Of a stretch of 64,000 nt of DNA, positions 21,412 to 31,102 are shown piece after piece. Location of the stretch: NCBI GenBank assembly GCA_000818945.1, contig KN805454.1, positions 50,290-114,289 of the forward strand, read 5' to 3'. Made by a program: the position numbers and the translations under genes. Each line of letters starts with the position of its first letter. Positions within the stretch are counted from its first letter, which is position 1. The notes under the pieces were generated by a model, which saw nothing but the letters and a program-made list of their open reading frames with translations, did not search any database and was not told where the DNA came from. Origin of the DNA: Schizochytrium sp. CCTCC M209059. Lineage: Eukaryota; Sar; Bigyra; Thraustochytrida; Thraustochytriidae.

Positions 21412-22944
21412 ATGTCGTCGTCGTCGACGTCGTCTTCGGCGGCGGCGTCGGCGTTATCGTTGCCATTGTCAAGGAACACGCAATCGATGGCGTCTCGTGC
21501 AGGAGCGACGACGAGGGCGCCCCGATCTCCAGGATCAAGAGTAAGAGGTCGTGATACCATCGAGGCCGTTCTCGCGCTCGCAGAAGCCAGCCAGGCCCGA
21601 GAGCGCATCGCTGTCGCCAAGTGCCGCGCGGTCAGAAATCAGGCGCAACATGAATCCGAACTCGTACGAGCGCGCTCTCACGCCGCACGTGTAAAGTTAA
21701 AAGCCCGGGAAATGTCTCTTGCAGAAGAAATGTTGGCGCGCACGCAGGCGCTCGAGGCCGAAAACGAAGCCCTACGCACGGCTCTCGCAAAGAGCGAGTC
21801 GCACGGGCACAATCTAAGACAAAGGGTGACGCAGCTTTTGCGAGCCCAGGCCCAAATCCAGCGGCCATGGCACACGCGGGTCGCAGACCTCGAAGAAAAC
21901 GTCCGCACCTTGATCGACAGCACAAATGAAGCTTTTCAAAACGCCCAAGCAAAGCATACGCTGCTTTCGCCAAAAAGCTGTACTGCTTGTGTGGAAAAGT
22001 CGGACGCAATCCACAAACTTCGCAAGGATCTTGCTGTTGCGCAAAAATCCCTTCAAGCGAGGCTCGCAAGTCATTCAGAGGTTGTAGCCAAGCTCGACGC
22101 AGGTTGCAAAACACTCGAGGGAGCGCTTACCCGCTCTCTTGCGTTGTTGTTTCCATCGACTTCTCACGATTCCACAGACGTTGCCTTGCGAGGAATCACC
22201 AATGTTGATGAGCTGCGCGGTGTACTTGAAGCGGAGCGTGCTGCCATGGCAAGACTGCAAGCCCGCTATTCTCATGAACAGGAAACCTGGCGAGCGGAAC
22301 GAGAGGCCTGGCAAGAGGAACGCATGGCCTGGCGAAAGAGATTACAAGCCTGGCGAGGGGAAATCGAGACCAAGCATTCGCGAGAGAACTCGCCAATACT
22401 GACGGAATCGCATGATGATCTCAAAGAAAACGACTTGGCGACACACCGCACAGCCGTCAACGAGGATTTGGCGACCAAATGTAACGTAGCTGCCCTAAAG
22501 ACCGTTCGAAATCAGGTCGTCGACATGACTGCTGCCCTCTCGCAATCAAAAGAAGCACTTGGCGCACATCACATTCTCCTCACTGAGCTTCAAGTCCTTC
22601 GTAGTGCCGAAAGTGCACGACTTGAACACATGAACAGTATGAACAAAGAAAGCTATTGGCTCCGTCAAGAGAGGAACGCGGTCGCACAGGGACTCGCTCG
22701 GCAGCAGGCGTGTGTGCAGGAGCAGCTAAAGGTCTTGCGTCACTTGCGGAATGCTTTCCAAGAGGTCAACGCTGAACGGGCAGCCCTCACTGATCAGGCG
22801 GCTGAGATTTTTGATGATATAAAGCACTCGTTTCTTGACGAGGTAGAAGCTCGACAGCTCGATACCGACTTGCCTCTGATTGCACCTGAAGACAACTTCG
22901 ACGTGGACTCGGACGATGATCGCGAGCGAGAGGATGGCGAATGA
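21412..22944 (+). CDS. Coiled-coil protein of unknown function
   Basis: Not recognised as a named family. Seen: 510 residues from the ATG at 21412. A Ser/Ala-rich head (about 1-50) precedes long Glu/Arg/Lys/Leu/Ala-rich helices to about residue 490 with few helix breakers, then an acidic end (FDVDSDDDREREDGE). A Trp-containing heptad-like patch repeats at about 290-325 (WRAEREAW, WQEERMAW, WRKRLQAW). A CTACVEK segment at about residue 190 separates two coiled coils. Such proteins often act in cytoskeleton, basal body or vesicle tethering, but nothing here selects among these. It is convergent with the ARMC2 gene (166 bp apart). Confidence 0.75.
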   Translation: MSSSSTSSSAAASALSLPLSRNTQSMASRAGATTRAPRSPGSRVRGRDTIEAVLALAEASQARERIAVAKCRAVRNQAQHESELVRARSHAARVKLKAREMSLAEEMLARTQALEAENEALRTALAKSESHGHNLRQRVTQLLRAQAQIQRPWHTRVADLEENVRTLIDSTNEAFQNAQAKHTLLSPKSCTACVEKSDAIHKLRKDLAVAQKSLQARLASHSEVVAKLDAGCKTLEGALTRSLALLFPSTSHDSTDVALRGITNVDELRGVLEAERAAMARLQARYSHEQETWRAEREAWQEERMAWRKRLQAWRGEIETKHSRENSPILTESHDDLKENDLATHRTAVNEDLATKCNVAALKTVRNQVVDMTAALSQSKEALGAHHILLTELQVLRSAESARLEHMNSMNKESYWLRQERNAVAQGLARQQACVQEQLKVLRHLRNAFQEVNAERAALTDQAAEIFDDIKHSFLDEVEARQLDTDLPLIAPEDNFDVDSDDDREREDGE

Positions 22945-23110
22945 TAAGCAGTAAAGCAAGAAGGAAATATATGTCTTGGCGCTTCAATTTTTAGGAAAAC
23001 GCGGCCGACAAAGCAGCAACGTTTACGTCAAGCTTTTATTTACTGTATACTCGACGCCCGTCATTTTTTCCGGGGAGGGGCGCGCGGGGGCACGAGGATA
23101 CATGCGTCTA

Positions 23111-25327
23111 TCAAAAGTTTTTGAGGAGGTCTTGCAGTCTCTTCCCAACCTTTGCAAACTCAAGCATTGCTTCATCCTCGGGCTTTGTTTGTCCTTTTGA
23201 TTCCTCAAACCCTCGCACACTTGATTCATCCGCAAGCTCATGCGCCACGTCCACAAGTTGTTCAAGTGTGTTCTTGAGCAGATCCATATCGTTTGCAAGA
23301 GCACTTGCATGCTGGGACGCCAGATTATACAGCGCCATGCTACAACGTAACGAAAGCTCCGCGTCAGATACTCCGCCCTGCCGCAAACGCCCTACCAAAA
23401 TTGATACGCCTTCAAGGCGGTCGAGAAGGCTGCAAACGTGCGGCTCGGCAACAAGGTTTGTGAGAGCACCAGTGGCCGAAAGAACGACCTCACGATCGCA
23501 ATGTTCCAGCAAAAGTATGATTGCCTCCGCCGCCCTTGACTTCACCATAATCTGGCGCATCGTAGGCAGACGCGAGTAGTTTGCCAAGGCGCGAACGGCT
23601 TCTTGGACAGCCTCAGCATTCTCTGCAAAAACAAAGGGAAGAAGATCTTGCACCACTGTAGGTCCAAACAACTCATTTCGGGCGATTTCATCGCTCGAGA
23701 GACTTGTGCAATAAAATGACAGATTTGTCGCACACGCGACCAAATTGAGCGCAAGCTCCTCTTGCTTGCTAGTGAGTTCCTCAGAATGGGACTCTAGAAG
23801 ACCACGCAAAAGGCCAGCTACAGCAGCCCCAAGATCGGCGTTGTGCGCAAGCCGCTCGCCAATCTCCTGCTCGATGGCCAGATTCGCCACGAGCCGGACG
23901 GCCTTGATGAGTAGGTCTTCTTGCTCTTTACGGTCTTTACGCGAAAACGAGCTCGGACGCATTGCATACTGAGTACCGTGATGACAAAGCACACGAACGG
24001 CAACTTCTACGCCCTTTCCAGCTTGCCAATCCGCGACCGCCAACCTCGTACGAGGAAGTTCTGTCGTAAGGTTGCCCAATGCGAAACAGAGACGAACCGC
24101 AGCCGCAGCCTGAGTAGCATGACACGTCTCGAGTGCGCCAAGGAGCGCTCCACAGTCCAAGTTTCCTCGGGTTCGCCCAGACATGGACAATCGCGACACT
24201 AATCGAGCAGCGTTCAGCACGAGCGACTCGTTCAGTTGCTCGCACCCCAAGCACGCACATAGGTTCGCAGCCACATTTGCACTTGCAAATTGCTGTAATC
24301 TTCGCTTGTCGTCAACAAGAGTTCGAAGGACAGCGGCTACCTCACCAATGAGCACTTGCTCGCGATCAGTACAGAGATCTGTTTCTACACCTTTTCCCTC
24401 GGTTGCGTACGTCAGACCTTGATCATGACTGAGCACGATGACGCTTGCTGTGCGAATAACACCGGACAGCAGGCTGATGGCGCCATATCGGGCAAGCGCA
24501 GCCTGATTGTCTGCATTTTCTGCACATACATTCTTCAGAGCGCACACCACGAAAAGGAGGGGTTGAACGGCGCGTCGATCTAAGTCGAGCATGTCCGAGT
24601 ATGCTGGAATGACAAATTGAACGAGACTCTCCAAGAGTCTCGAGTCGCGAAAGAGCTTATCGCGAGAGGCCTCGACAGCAGCTGCGTCGCATACGATACG
24701 TGTCATCGACTTCACGTGTTCAAAGTGAATTTCAACAAAGGAAGGAACTGCGCACAGACAGGCAATCATTCGTGCCACAGAGAGACGGGATTCTAAGCTT
24801 GCCGATGCAAGCTCAGCACAGCTCAATAACACGGGCAAAAGCTCGTAACAGACCTCGTGAACACCTCGGGCTGCCTCGGGCCCAGCTCGAGAAAGCGCGC
24901 AGGTTTGATCTATTTGTTCCCAAGCAGCATCAGGCACGCAAACTACGTCTCCTAGCTCCCGCATGCGGAGAATAGTATGCTTCAGGGCTGCCAGAGCACC
25001 GTGGCCAGTGCTTTCGGCGATCGAACTGGACAGTGATTCATCTTCTTCGGCATGTTTGTTTTCTGCTTTCGCTTGAGCACGTGACACGCTCGTCTGTAGG
25101 CTGGACCTTGACGTGCTCAACTTGCGTCTGTGCGTTTGCTGCCTATCCACCTCGCCGCTCTCTCCAAAAGCCTCGCGCGAGTCCCATGCAGCCACGTCTG
25201 CGGTCGTCCGCGCGAGTTCGAGCGGGGTACTTGGCCTCGATGGACTTCGGAGCGAAGCCCGCGCGCGCGACAGCACCACTGATGGCTGACTCTGTGCAAT
25301 GAGGTCGCGAAGGTCGCTTCCGTCCAT
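23111..25327 (-). CDS. ARMC2: ARMC2-like armadillo-repeat protein (radial-spoke transport adaptor)
   Basis: In Chlamydomonas, ARMC2 links radial spoke RS3 to intraflagellar transport; human ARMC2 is needed for sperm axonemes. Seen: 738 residues from the ATG at 25327 (MDGSDLRDLIAQ). The longer frame upstream starts at TTG and is low complexity. A Ser/Arg-rich head precedes armadillo-type helices from about 140 to the end. Stretches match human ARMC2 from memory: VRLCFALGNLTTELPRTR (human VRVVFILGNLTAKNNQAR), LLIKAVRLVANLAI (human VLIKLTRVLANIAI) and ACATNLSFYC (human ATINNLSYYQ). The call implies a flagellated stage. It is divergent from the gene at 25730, with 402 bp between the starts. Confidence 0.78.
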   Translation of the reverse strand: MDGSDLRDLIAQSQPSVVLSRARASLRSPSRPSTPLELARTTADVAAWDSREAFGESGEVDRQQTHRRKLSTSRSSLQTSVSRAQAKAENKHAEEDESLSSSIAESTGHGALAALKHTILRMRELGDVVCVPDAAWEQIDQTCALSRAGPEAARGVHEVCYELLPVLLSCAELASASLESRLSVARMIACLCAVPSFVEIHFEHVKSMTRIVCDAAAVEASRDKLFRDSRLLESLVQFVIPAYSDMLDLDRRAVQPLLFVVCALKNVCAENADNQAALARYGAISLLSGVIRTASVIVLSHDQGLTYATEGKGVETDLCTDREQVLIGEVAAVLRTLVDDKRRLQQFASANVAANLCACLGCEQLNESLVLNAARLVSRLSMSGRTRGNLDCGALLGALETCHATQAAAAVRLCFALGNLTTELPRTRLAVADWQAGKGVEVAVRVLCHHGTQYAMRPSSFSRKDRKEQEDLLIKAVRLVANLAIEQEIGERLAHNADLGAAVAGLLRGLLESHSEELTSKQEELALNLVACATNLSFYCTSLSSDEIARNELFGPTVVQDLLPFVFAENAEAVQEAVRALANYSRLPTMRQIMVKSRAAEAIILLLEHCDREVVLSATGALTNLVAEPHVCSLLDRLEGVSILVGRLRQGGVSDAELSLRCSMALYNLASQHASALANDMDLLKNTLEQLVDVAHELADESSVRGFEESKGQTKPEDEAMLEFAKVGKRLQDLLKNF

Positions 25328-25729
25328 TGTGGTACGTCGCTTTGGTCTGTTTCGCCTTGGAGCCCGCTCCTGCTCCTTCACCTTCACCTTTTCTGTCTCC
25401 TTTTCCTTTTCCTTCTCCTCCTCCTCCTCCGCCGCCCCGCGTGGGCTGTCTGCACGAGCGCAAGGTGCAGCGAGGAGATGCTGAGCACCGAGCCCCTGAC
25501 CCGAGCCCGCTCGTGCCTTGAATGATTCTCCGCTTGCTAAACATGTGAACCTCGGGCTACTAGGCCTAAACCTGAACAAAAAAAACGTAACGGGCAAACG
25601 GGCCTATTACATACAGGTCAGTTCCCACTTGGAGGTGTTCAAGGCTCTGCACGCGGCAATCGGAAAAGCACCGAGGAGACGCCAATCTTGCGCTGCGCGA
25701 AGCGAAGCGGCGTCGAAGACGCTCGATGC
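25328..25729. promoter_or_regulatory. Bidirectional promoter region, ARMC2 / unknown gene
   Basis: 402 bp between two divergent start codons. It includes ACTAGGCCTAAA at 25559-25570, one of six TAGGCC(T) elements in the window, and an A-rich run at 25577-25585. Shared regulation is inferred from layout only. Confidence 0.5.
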
Positions 25730-26752
25730 ATGTGGGTTGCCGCAGCAATCACGGCACGGGATGGGACGTGCTGGGCTCGCGCTGTGCAGCAGCAGAAGCG
25801 AAACGAGGGACAAGAGCTGTTTACACTAGCCCATGTTCTACGTGCGTGCCGACTTGCGGCATGTATTGCCAATCTTGAAGAGGATGAAACCAGAGAAAAG
25901 CTGTCCGAGGTTAAGCTCGACGATGAGCAACGCGTCTTTGTTCTGGCAGAGTCGATCCAAAGTATCGATTTATTTGTGGTGCTCATCCACGGGGGAGGTG
26001 GAAGGCCCACGCATGCGCACCAATGTGCCCTGATCACATGTGCACACATTCTACTTGAACTAGCCGCAGTATTAGACGCTGACAAAGTAAATCTGGATCA
26101 GCTTAGAGATGCGGCCGCCAGCGTGAACGATGTAGAGGCCAACAACTACGATGTCTCGAGCGCAATGGCAGTTTCTCATGCAAGTCAGAGAACACTTTCA
26201 GGTATGGCACGCTTTCAAGATTGGACCTTGGAAAAAATTGTACGTGCACCAAGTCTAGTCGGAGACAGTCTCGGCCCTGGACTTGACGTTGCTGTCATTC
26301 TACTACTCCCTCTAGAACGCAATAGAAGTATCTCAGATACGTCGAAGCATATTGAGCAATCCCGGCGGGTTGCACTTTCGGTCGCCTCGCTCACTGCGCA
26401 AGACGCTGCTAGCCGGACACTTTTGGGCCGTAAGTTCTTTGCTGTGTGTCGCGCAGGAGACACTTCATTGCTTGAGGCAACGGAGACAGATGCATGGTCT
26501 GAGCTTTTGGGCACGCATTCAAGTACGGTGCGAATTTGTGAGACAGACTTTGTGATTGAGCATAGATCTAGTTGGATCATGATTGCTTTTCAAGGGAAGG
26601 AGAGACCTGCATGCGGGGGAGTGAGCAAGAGCGTTGTGGAAGCGCTCAGCTTCTTCGCACGATATCAGCAAGGCAAGTTTGCTGCGAGATTCGAAGACAA
26701 GGAAAGCAAGGTACGGGGCGAAAAAGTCGTTGCCGCGTCGAAGTGTACTTGA
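25730..26752 (+). CDS. Unknown protein divergent from ARMC2
   Basis: No family recognised. Seen: 340 residues from the ATG at 25730; the frame upstream starts at TTG. It is a mixed alpha/beta composition without transmembrane segments or low-complexity runs. It contains hydrophobic strands (SIDLFVVLIHGGGGRP, LDVAVILLLPLERN, SSWIMIAFQGKERP) and helices rich in Ala/Leu (ALITCAHILLELAAVLDA). The ordinary amino-acid mix and long uninterrupted frame support a real protein. The head-to-head position with ARMC2 hints at a flagellar role, but this is only a layout argument. Confidence 0.65.
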   Translation: MWVAAAITARDGTCWARAVQQQKRNEGQELFTLAHVLRACRLAACIANLEEDETREKLSEVKLDDEQRVFVLAESIQSIDLFVVLIHGGGGRPTHAHQCALITCAHILLELAAVLDADKVNLDQLRDAAASVNDVEANNYDVSSAMAVSHASQRTLSGMARFQDWTLEKIVRAPSLVGDSLGPGLDVAVILLLPLERNRSISDTSKHIEQSRRVALSVASLTAQDAASRTLLGRKFFAVCRAGDTSLLEATETDAWSELLGTHSSTVRICETDFVIEHRSSWIMIAFQGKERPACGGVSKSVVEALSFFARYQQGKFAARFEDKESKVRGEKVVAASKCT

Positions 26753-27042
26753 TGGTGATGTATTTTAATTATGAAGGTTGTTTTTTAAAAAAATAGTTAA
26801 AAGAAAACATGTGCCGCCTGAGAGCTTGTGGTGAGTGAAAGTTGCCCGTGCTAACGAAGAATCAGCGCCGAAAAAGAAGTCTTACTTTTTCTCTCTCCTG
26901 TAAATATCATCATCGAGATTGTCACCTCGTCAAGATCGTCGCATCGGTGAAGTTCTCAAGGAAAGACAAATACTCTTGCTTGCTCTTTTACCTTGGTCGC
27001 CCCCTCTTCCAAAAGAAAACATGAGTTCGTCAGATGTTCTAG

Positions 27043-28344
27043 TTAATCCTTCTTTCGCAAGGCAAAGATGGCCACGACGGCAGCAACGGCAGCCACCAAG
27101 CCGACAGCAAGAATGGTGTTGGAATTGTCTTTAACAGCCTTGGCCGGCTCCTGCGCCGCAGCCTTGGCCGTGGACTTGACCTCCTCCTCGTTGCCAGGCG
27201 TTGGCTCTTCGGTCTTGGCCGAAGACACTGCGGGCGCAGCGGTGGGCGTAGAGGAGGGCTCAACGGCAGGGGTAGGCAGCTCGCTGTCCTCAGGGTAGAG
27301 ACCGGCAACCTGCATCTTGCGGCGCATGGCATCGACCTGGTTCTTGAGATCGTCCGAAGGGCACGTCTTTGTCCTCTCAAGATACTCGCGCAGGTCCGAC
27401 TCGACGTCGGCGCCGTAAAGCTCCTTGACGTTAAAGTAGGCGGTCTGGAACTGAATATTCTGCTGCATCATGTTTGCCTGGGCTTCCTCGCTGTCGCTCT
27501 GCAGGGGCGAGATACGCTGGTCGGGGAGGATCTCCGTGACGGCCTTGGCGAACTCGAGGCACTTTTCTGCGGCGGAGAGCTTGGTGATGGCGGCCTTCTT
27601 CTCCTTTTTGGAGTTGTCCGCAGGTGGCGATCCGCGGCGCATCTGCACATAAGCGGGGCCTTCGAACTTTGTTGGTCGCACCTCGGGCGGGGTCATGTAC
27701 GGCGAGCAGAGGTGCAGAACGTCATCCTCGTCTATGTAAAAGATGTGCTTGACCTCGGGGGCGGGCGGCGACCCAGGCGCGGGCTCGACGAGAAGGTCGA
27801 GGTGCATGGGGTCCTCGACGGTGTTGAGGTTGAGTCTAGCGGTGATGTCGCGGCCAAAGACCGAGACAATGACCTCGGTCTCAGACTTGAAGTCAAAGGT
27901 CTGAATGTAGCCGCCGAGCTCCTTGCTCACGGTGCCGTACCACTTTCCGCTGAGCTGCATAAAGGTGCGCTTCTTCTTGACCAGACTGCGGAGGCGCTCA
28001 ATGTTGCGGTTGTCGCTCTCGAGCTTTTCTAGCGTGTTGATAGCCTCGTCGCAATCATCGTACATGCCCATCTGGAAGAGGCTCTGCGCGAGGCGGGTGT
28101 AGCCCTTGGGCCACTCAGGCGCCTGCTTGACGCAAGCCTTGGCGTCCTTGACGGCCTCCTTGAGGTTGTTGAGCCGCAGGTACGCGGCCGCGCGGTTCGA
28201 CATGAGCACGTGCGAGGTGGGGTCCAGCTCGAGGCCCTTGGTGTAGCACGTCACCGCGGCCTCGGGCTTGCCCTCCGCGAAGTTCTTGTTACCCTCATTC
28301 TTCAGCTCCTCCGCCTGCTTCTTGGCGGCCTCCGTCGACGGCAT
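27043..28344 (-). CDS. Tail-anchored TPR protein with a beta-rich middle domain
   Basis: Likely a membrane-bound co-chaperone-like scaffold. Seen: 433 residues from a clear ATG. Three TPR motifs occupy about residues 5-115 (KNEGNKNFAEGKPEAAV, SNRAAAYLRLNNLKEAV, YTRLAQSLFQMGMYDD), of the STI1/HOP-like Hsp-binding kind. A beta-rich domain at about 130-245 (GKWYGTVSKELGGYIQTF, EVIVSVFGRDITARL, HIFYIDEDDVLHLC) has the strand pattern of a small barrel. A helical region is followed by a Pro/Ser/Thr linker. The C-terminal single span AVGLVAAVAAVVAIFALRKKD (approximate bounds 411-433) is typical of tail anchors on ER, mitochondria or peroxisomes. The compartment is not resolved. The 5' flank lies next to the N gap. 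Confidence 0.82.
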   Translation of the reverse strand: MPSTEAAKKQAEELKNEGNKNFAEGKPEAAVTCYTKGLELDPTSHVLMSNRAAAYLRLNNLKEAVKDAKACVKQAPEWPKGYTRLAQSLFQMGMYDDCDEAINTLEKLESDNRNIERLRSLVKKKRTFMQLSGKWYGTVSKELGGYIQTFDFKSETEVIVSVFGRDITARLNLNTVEDPMHLDLLVEPAPGSPPAPEVKHIFYIDEDDVLHLCSPYMTPPEVRPTKFEGPAYVQMRRGSPPADNSKKEKKAAITKLSAAEKCLEFAKAVTEILPDQRISPLQSDSEEAQANMMQQNIQFQTAYFNVKELYGADVESDLREYLERTKTCPSDDLKNQVDAMRRKMQVAGLYPEDSELPTPAVEPSSTPTAAPAVSSAKTEEPTPGNEEEVKSTAKAAAQEPAKAVKDNSNTILAVGLVAAVAAVVAIFALRKKD

Positions 28345-29192
28345 CCTCCGCGTCGCCGCGCTGCGCGACGTCGACCTCGACCTCGGCCTCCTCGCGCTCC
28401 TCGATCCCGATCCCGATCCCAGTCAATCGATCAATCCGCGCCCCAGGCGAGCGAGCCAGCGGACCGCGGCGCGCGGCGGGCGCGAGGGCGCGCGGGCGCG
28501 AGGGCGCGCGGGCGCGAGGGCTACNNNNNNNNNNNNNNNNNNNNNNNNNNNNNNNNNNNNNNNNNNNNNNNNNNNNNNNNNNNNNNNNNNNNNNNNNNNN
28601 NNNNNNNNNNNNNNNNNNNNNNNNNNNNNNNNNNNNNNNNNNNNNNNNNNNNNNNNNNNNNNNNNNNNNNNNNNNNNNNNNNNNTTTGAATTTGAATTTT
28701 GGTTTTTTGAAGTCGAACTGCGAGGCAGAGTCGGTCGTCGCCGCGGTTCTCCGCCGCAGATCTTCGGGGCTCCCTCGCCTCCCTCCCTCCCTCTCTCTGC
28801 GCCCGCGCGGGCGGCCGCACGAGTCGCGAGCGAGCCTCGCCTCGGCGCCTCGGCGCCGGGCTCGCCGCCGCCGTGCTCTTTGTCGCCTTTTCTTGCGGGC
28901 TGCGAGGGCAAGTGGAGAATGAAAGCGTGAAAGTGGAGAATGGCGGTTTGCGCCAGTGTGCGGGGCCTTTTAGGCGACTTGCGGAGGAGGGAAAAGGGCA
29001 GCGAGAAAACAGAGAGCAGAGCAGAGCAGAGCAGAGCAAAGCAAAGCCAAAGTCAAGCCGAGTCACGCCAAGCCAAGTTGAGCGACGCGGAGACGCGCCG
29101 AGGCGAGGCCAAGCGCGAGCTCCGCCCGAACCAGCAGCAAGCCAGCAGGCCAGTCAGCCCGCAAGCCTGCCATAAAGGCGAGGAAGAGAACA
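28345..29192. promoter_or_regulatory. Divergent region with assembly gap, motif pair and AGAGC repeat
   Basis: The region between the TPR gene start (minus) and the aldolase-like start (plus) contains a GGGCGCG-rich stretch up to the gap at 28525. After the gap there are two copies of the AAGTGGAGAATG motif spaced 21 bp apart (28909-28921 and 28930-28942), then an (AGAGC)n/(AAAGC)n run at about 29015-29048. The frames across the N gap are artefacts. Confidence 0.6.
28525..28684. other. Assembly gap (160 N)
   Basis: A run of 160 unknown bases flanked by GC-rich repeats (AGGGCGCGCGGGCGCG on the left). The true length may differ. Confidence 1.
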
Positions 29193-30459
29193 ATGATGCG
29201 GCTGGCGAACGTGGCCCACCAGGGCTCGCGCGCTGCGACGCGCTCCCACTCTCTCACCGCGCAGAGAGGCCTTGCGGCCGCGGCGAGCGGACGCGGCGGC
29301 AGGGGCAGGGGCGGCAGCACTGGAGGCCCCGCCTTCGAGGACGATAAGATCCCGCGCATGATGTCTGGGCCCCAGCGCGAGATGATCAAAAAGGCCAACG
29401 TGGCCGAGGCCTCGTCCTTTAGCGCAAACCAAAAGTCCATGGCGGACAGGATCTTCTACGCAATCCCGGCTTCCTCGGAGTCCGAAATTCGCTCGGACCT
29501 CAAGACCGCGCACCGCCTCGTGGCGCACTACGGATGGGACGATCTCACCTGGAATCATATCTCCAGCCGTTGCAGCAGTGAGGACAACGAGGAGGACTGC
29601 TGTGATCTTGGTACGTGCATGCATGATCGTTTTGATCATTTCTTGAAACGCTTTTTATGGTGATGGTGAAAATGCTACTGGTATCTTGAAATAGTTCTGT
29701 ATCCAGACTTACTGATCGATCGACTGACGCACTGACGCAAACCTTGAATGGTCTTACGCAAAATCATTCGCGAGCACAGACTCCTCCTCATACCTGATCA
29801 CGCCCGGAGGCATGCACTTTTCCGAAGTTCGCGAGTACGATTTTGTTTTTGATTCTATCGCAGAGTCAGGTACGTGTGCTCCTTTTTTTTTTGTTTTTTG
29901 TTTTTTTTTTGCAAACAAATTTCGTGTTTCCCTAGCACCTTCATCCATGCTGACCATAATTCTCCTCTCTTACCTACTTTTCAACCTAACAGGCAATGTG
30001 ATCCACAGTGGAATCTACGCGGAAAGGCCGGATGTCCGATGCATCATTCACATCCATACGCCGGCCATCATGGCCATCTCGTGCATCGAAGAGCCCTTTC
30101 GCTTTCTTGTACAGGACTCCGCCATCTTCTACAATCGTCTCGGCTACCACTCGTACGAGGGTATGCACAGCACTGACGAGGAGAAGGAGAGCATTGCCCG
30201 CAACCTCGGCAAGGATGGCGTCGCTCTCATCATGCGCAACCACGGTGCCACCATTGTGGGTCGCTCCATTCAGGAGGCATTTGTGCGCACCTACTATCTC
30301 AACCGTTGCTGCCAGGTCCAGCTTGATGCGATGTCGACGGGAAGCAAACTCATCGAGTGCAGCCCGGACCTTTTGCAGCACGCGCAGCAGCAGATTGAGG
30401 AGGTCATCCCATCTGGCCGATACGAATGGGCCGCGCTCAAGCGTCTCGTCGACCGTTAG
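29193..30459 (+). CDS. Class II aldolase/adducin-family protein, likely mitochondrial (three exons)
   Basis: Zinc-dependent aldolase fold; the exact substrate is unknown. Exons are 29193-29610, 29780-29869 and 29993-30459, all joined in phase 1, giving 324 residues. The N-terminus (about 1-40) is Arg/Ala/Ser-rich without acids, as in a mitochondrial presequence. The domain spans about 85-290: HRLVAHYGWDDLTWNHIS, then SSSYLITPGGMHFSEV (exons 1-2 joined), then RCIIHIHTPAIMAIS, whose HxH supplies metal ligands, and a third His in MRNHGATIVGRS. These are the conserved spots of fuculose-phosphate aldolase and adducin heads. Both introns begin GTACGT and end ACAG. Catalysis is plausible because the three metal His residues are present, but adducin-like loss of activity cannot be excluded. 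Confidence 0.88.
29611..29779 (+). other. Aldolase-like gene intron 1
   Basis: Donor CTTG|GTACGT and acceptor CGAGCACAG|ACT; 169 nt, phase 1. Splicing creates a GAC codon (Asp) before SSSYLITPGG, restoring the family pattern. Confidence 0.9.
29870..29992 (+). other. Aldolase-like gene intron 2
   Basis: Donor TCAG|GTACGT and acceptor CTAACAG|GCA; 123 nt, phase 1. It is very T-rich after the donor. Its length is a multiple of three with no stop, so the frame reads through it, but the poly-Phe/Cys translation is not part of the family. Confidence 0.9.
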
Positions 30460-30643
30460 ATTTCTGGAACAAGAGGACGAACGATTCATCACGTGTATCT
30501 TGGAGCCAAAATATTTTCTATCTTATTCGCCAATTGTCATTTCCATCGATCGGGTGCTGGGCGTGGAAGATTGACTTATAAAAGTTGTGAAGTCAAAAAT
30601 GACCCTCTCTCTTTCATGGCCGGCCAGCGACCGCATTTCGTTA

Positions 30644-31102
30644 TCACTCGTTGGTCAGTGCAGCTTTCTTTTCACGATGCTTGCGCAACATTTCGCGGAG
30701 CTCGGCCTCCTCGGCCTCGATTTTGCGGCGCAGCTCGTCGTTGTCACCAAAGAGCTTAGCAAAGAGCGGCTCTAGCACCTTGCGGCTCAAGACACGCTCC
30801 AATTTGAAGGCAAACCCCAAGAGTACTGCTAAGCCGACAACCTGCGCAGCCTTGACGCCCCGACTTGTATCGCGTCTGCGCACGACCGAGAACACGCCGT
30901 AGACGAAGAACCCAAAGTGCCAGTACTCGTGCAAGAGTCCAAGGGCCGATGTGGACGACCCTTGTGCGCCGAGGCCAGCATTTTTCTCATTAGTCTCGCT
31001 TTCACCGCCACCGGCCTGTCTTTGCGGGCCGCTCCCGCTCCCGCTCTCCTTTCCGGGAAGCGCCACGCGTCGCGCGGAGCCTTGAACTCGTGGCTCCGCC
31101 AT
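30644..31102 (-). CDS. Small membrane protein with a charged C-terminal coil
   Basis: Family not recognised. Seen: 152 residues from a clear ATG. A disordered Gly/Ser-rich head (about 1-50) precedes a hydrophobic helix with aromatics (LLHEYWHFGFFVYGVFSVV, about 55-75) and a second one (AAQVVGLAVLLGFAF, about 84-100). The end is a Glu/Lys/Arg-rich helix (about 113-150). Two membrane spans with a cytosolic coil would suit an organelle-shaping or tethering protein; this is speculative. Confidence 0.65.
   Translation of the reverse strand: MAEPRVQGSARRVALPGKESGSGSGPQRQAGGGESETNEKNAGLGAQGSSTSALGLLHEYWHFGFFVYGVFSVVRRRDTSRGVKAAQVVGLAVLLGFAFKLERVLSRKVLEPLFAKLFGDNDELRRKIEAEEAELREMLRKHREKKAALTNE

Noticed and set aside
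25328..25597. N-terminal extension of ARMC2
   Set aside because: It begins at TTG and is low complexity; the first ATG is at 25327.
28210..29066. Open frames crossing the N gap
   Set aside because: They exist only because N codons are read as unknown residues.
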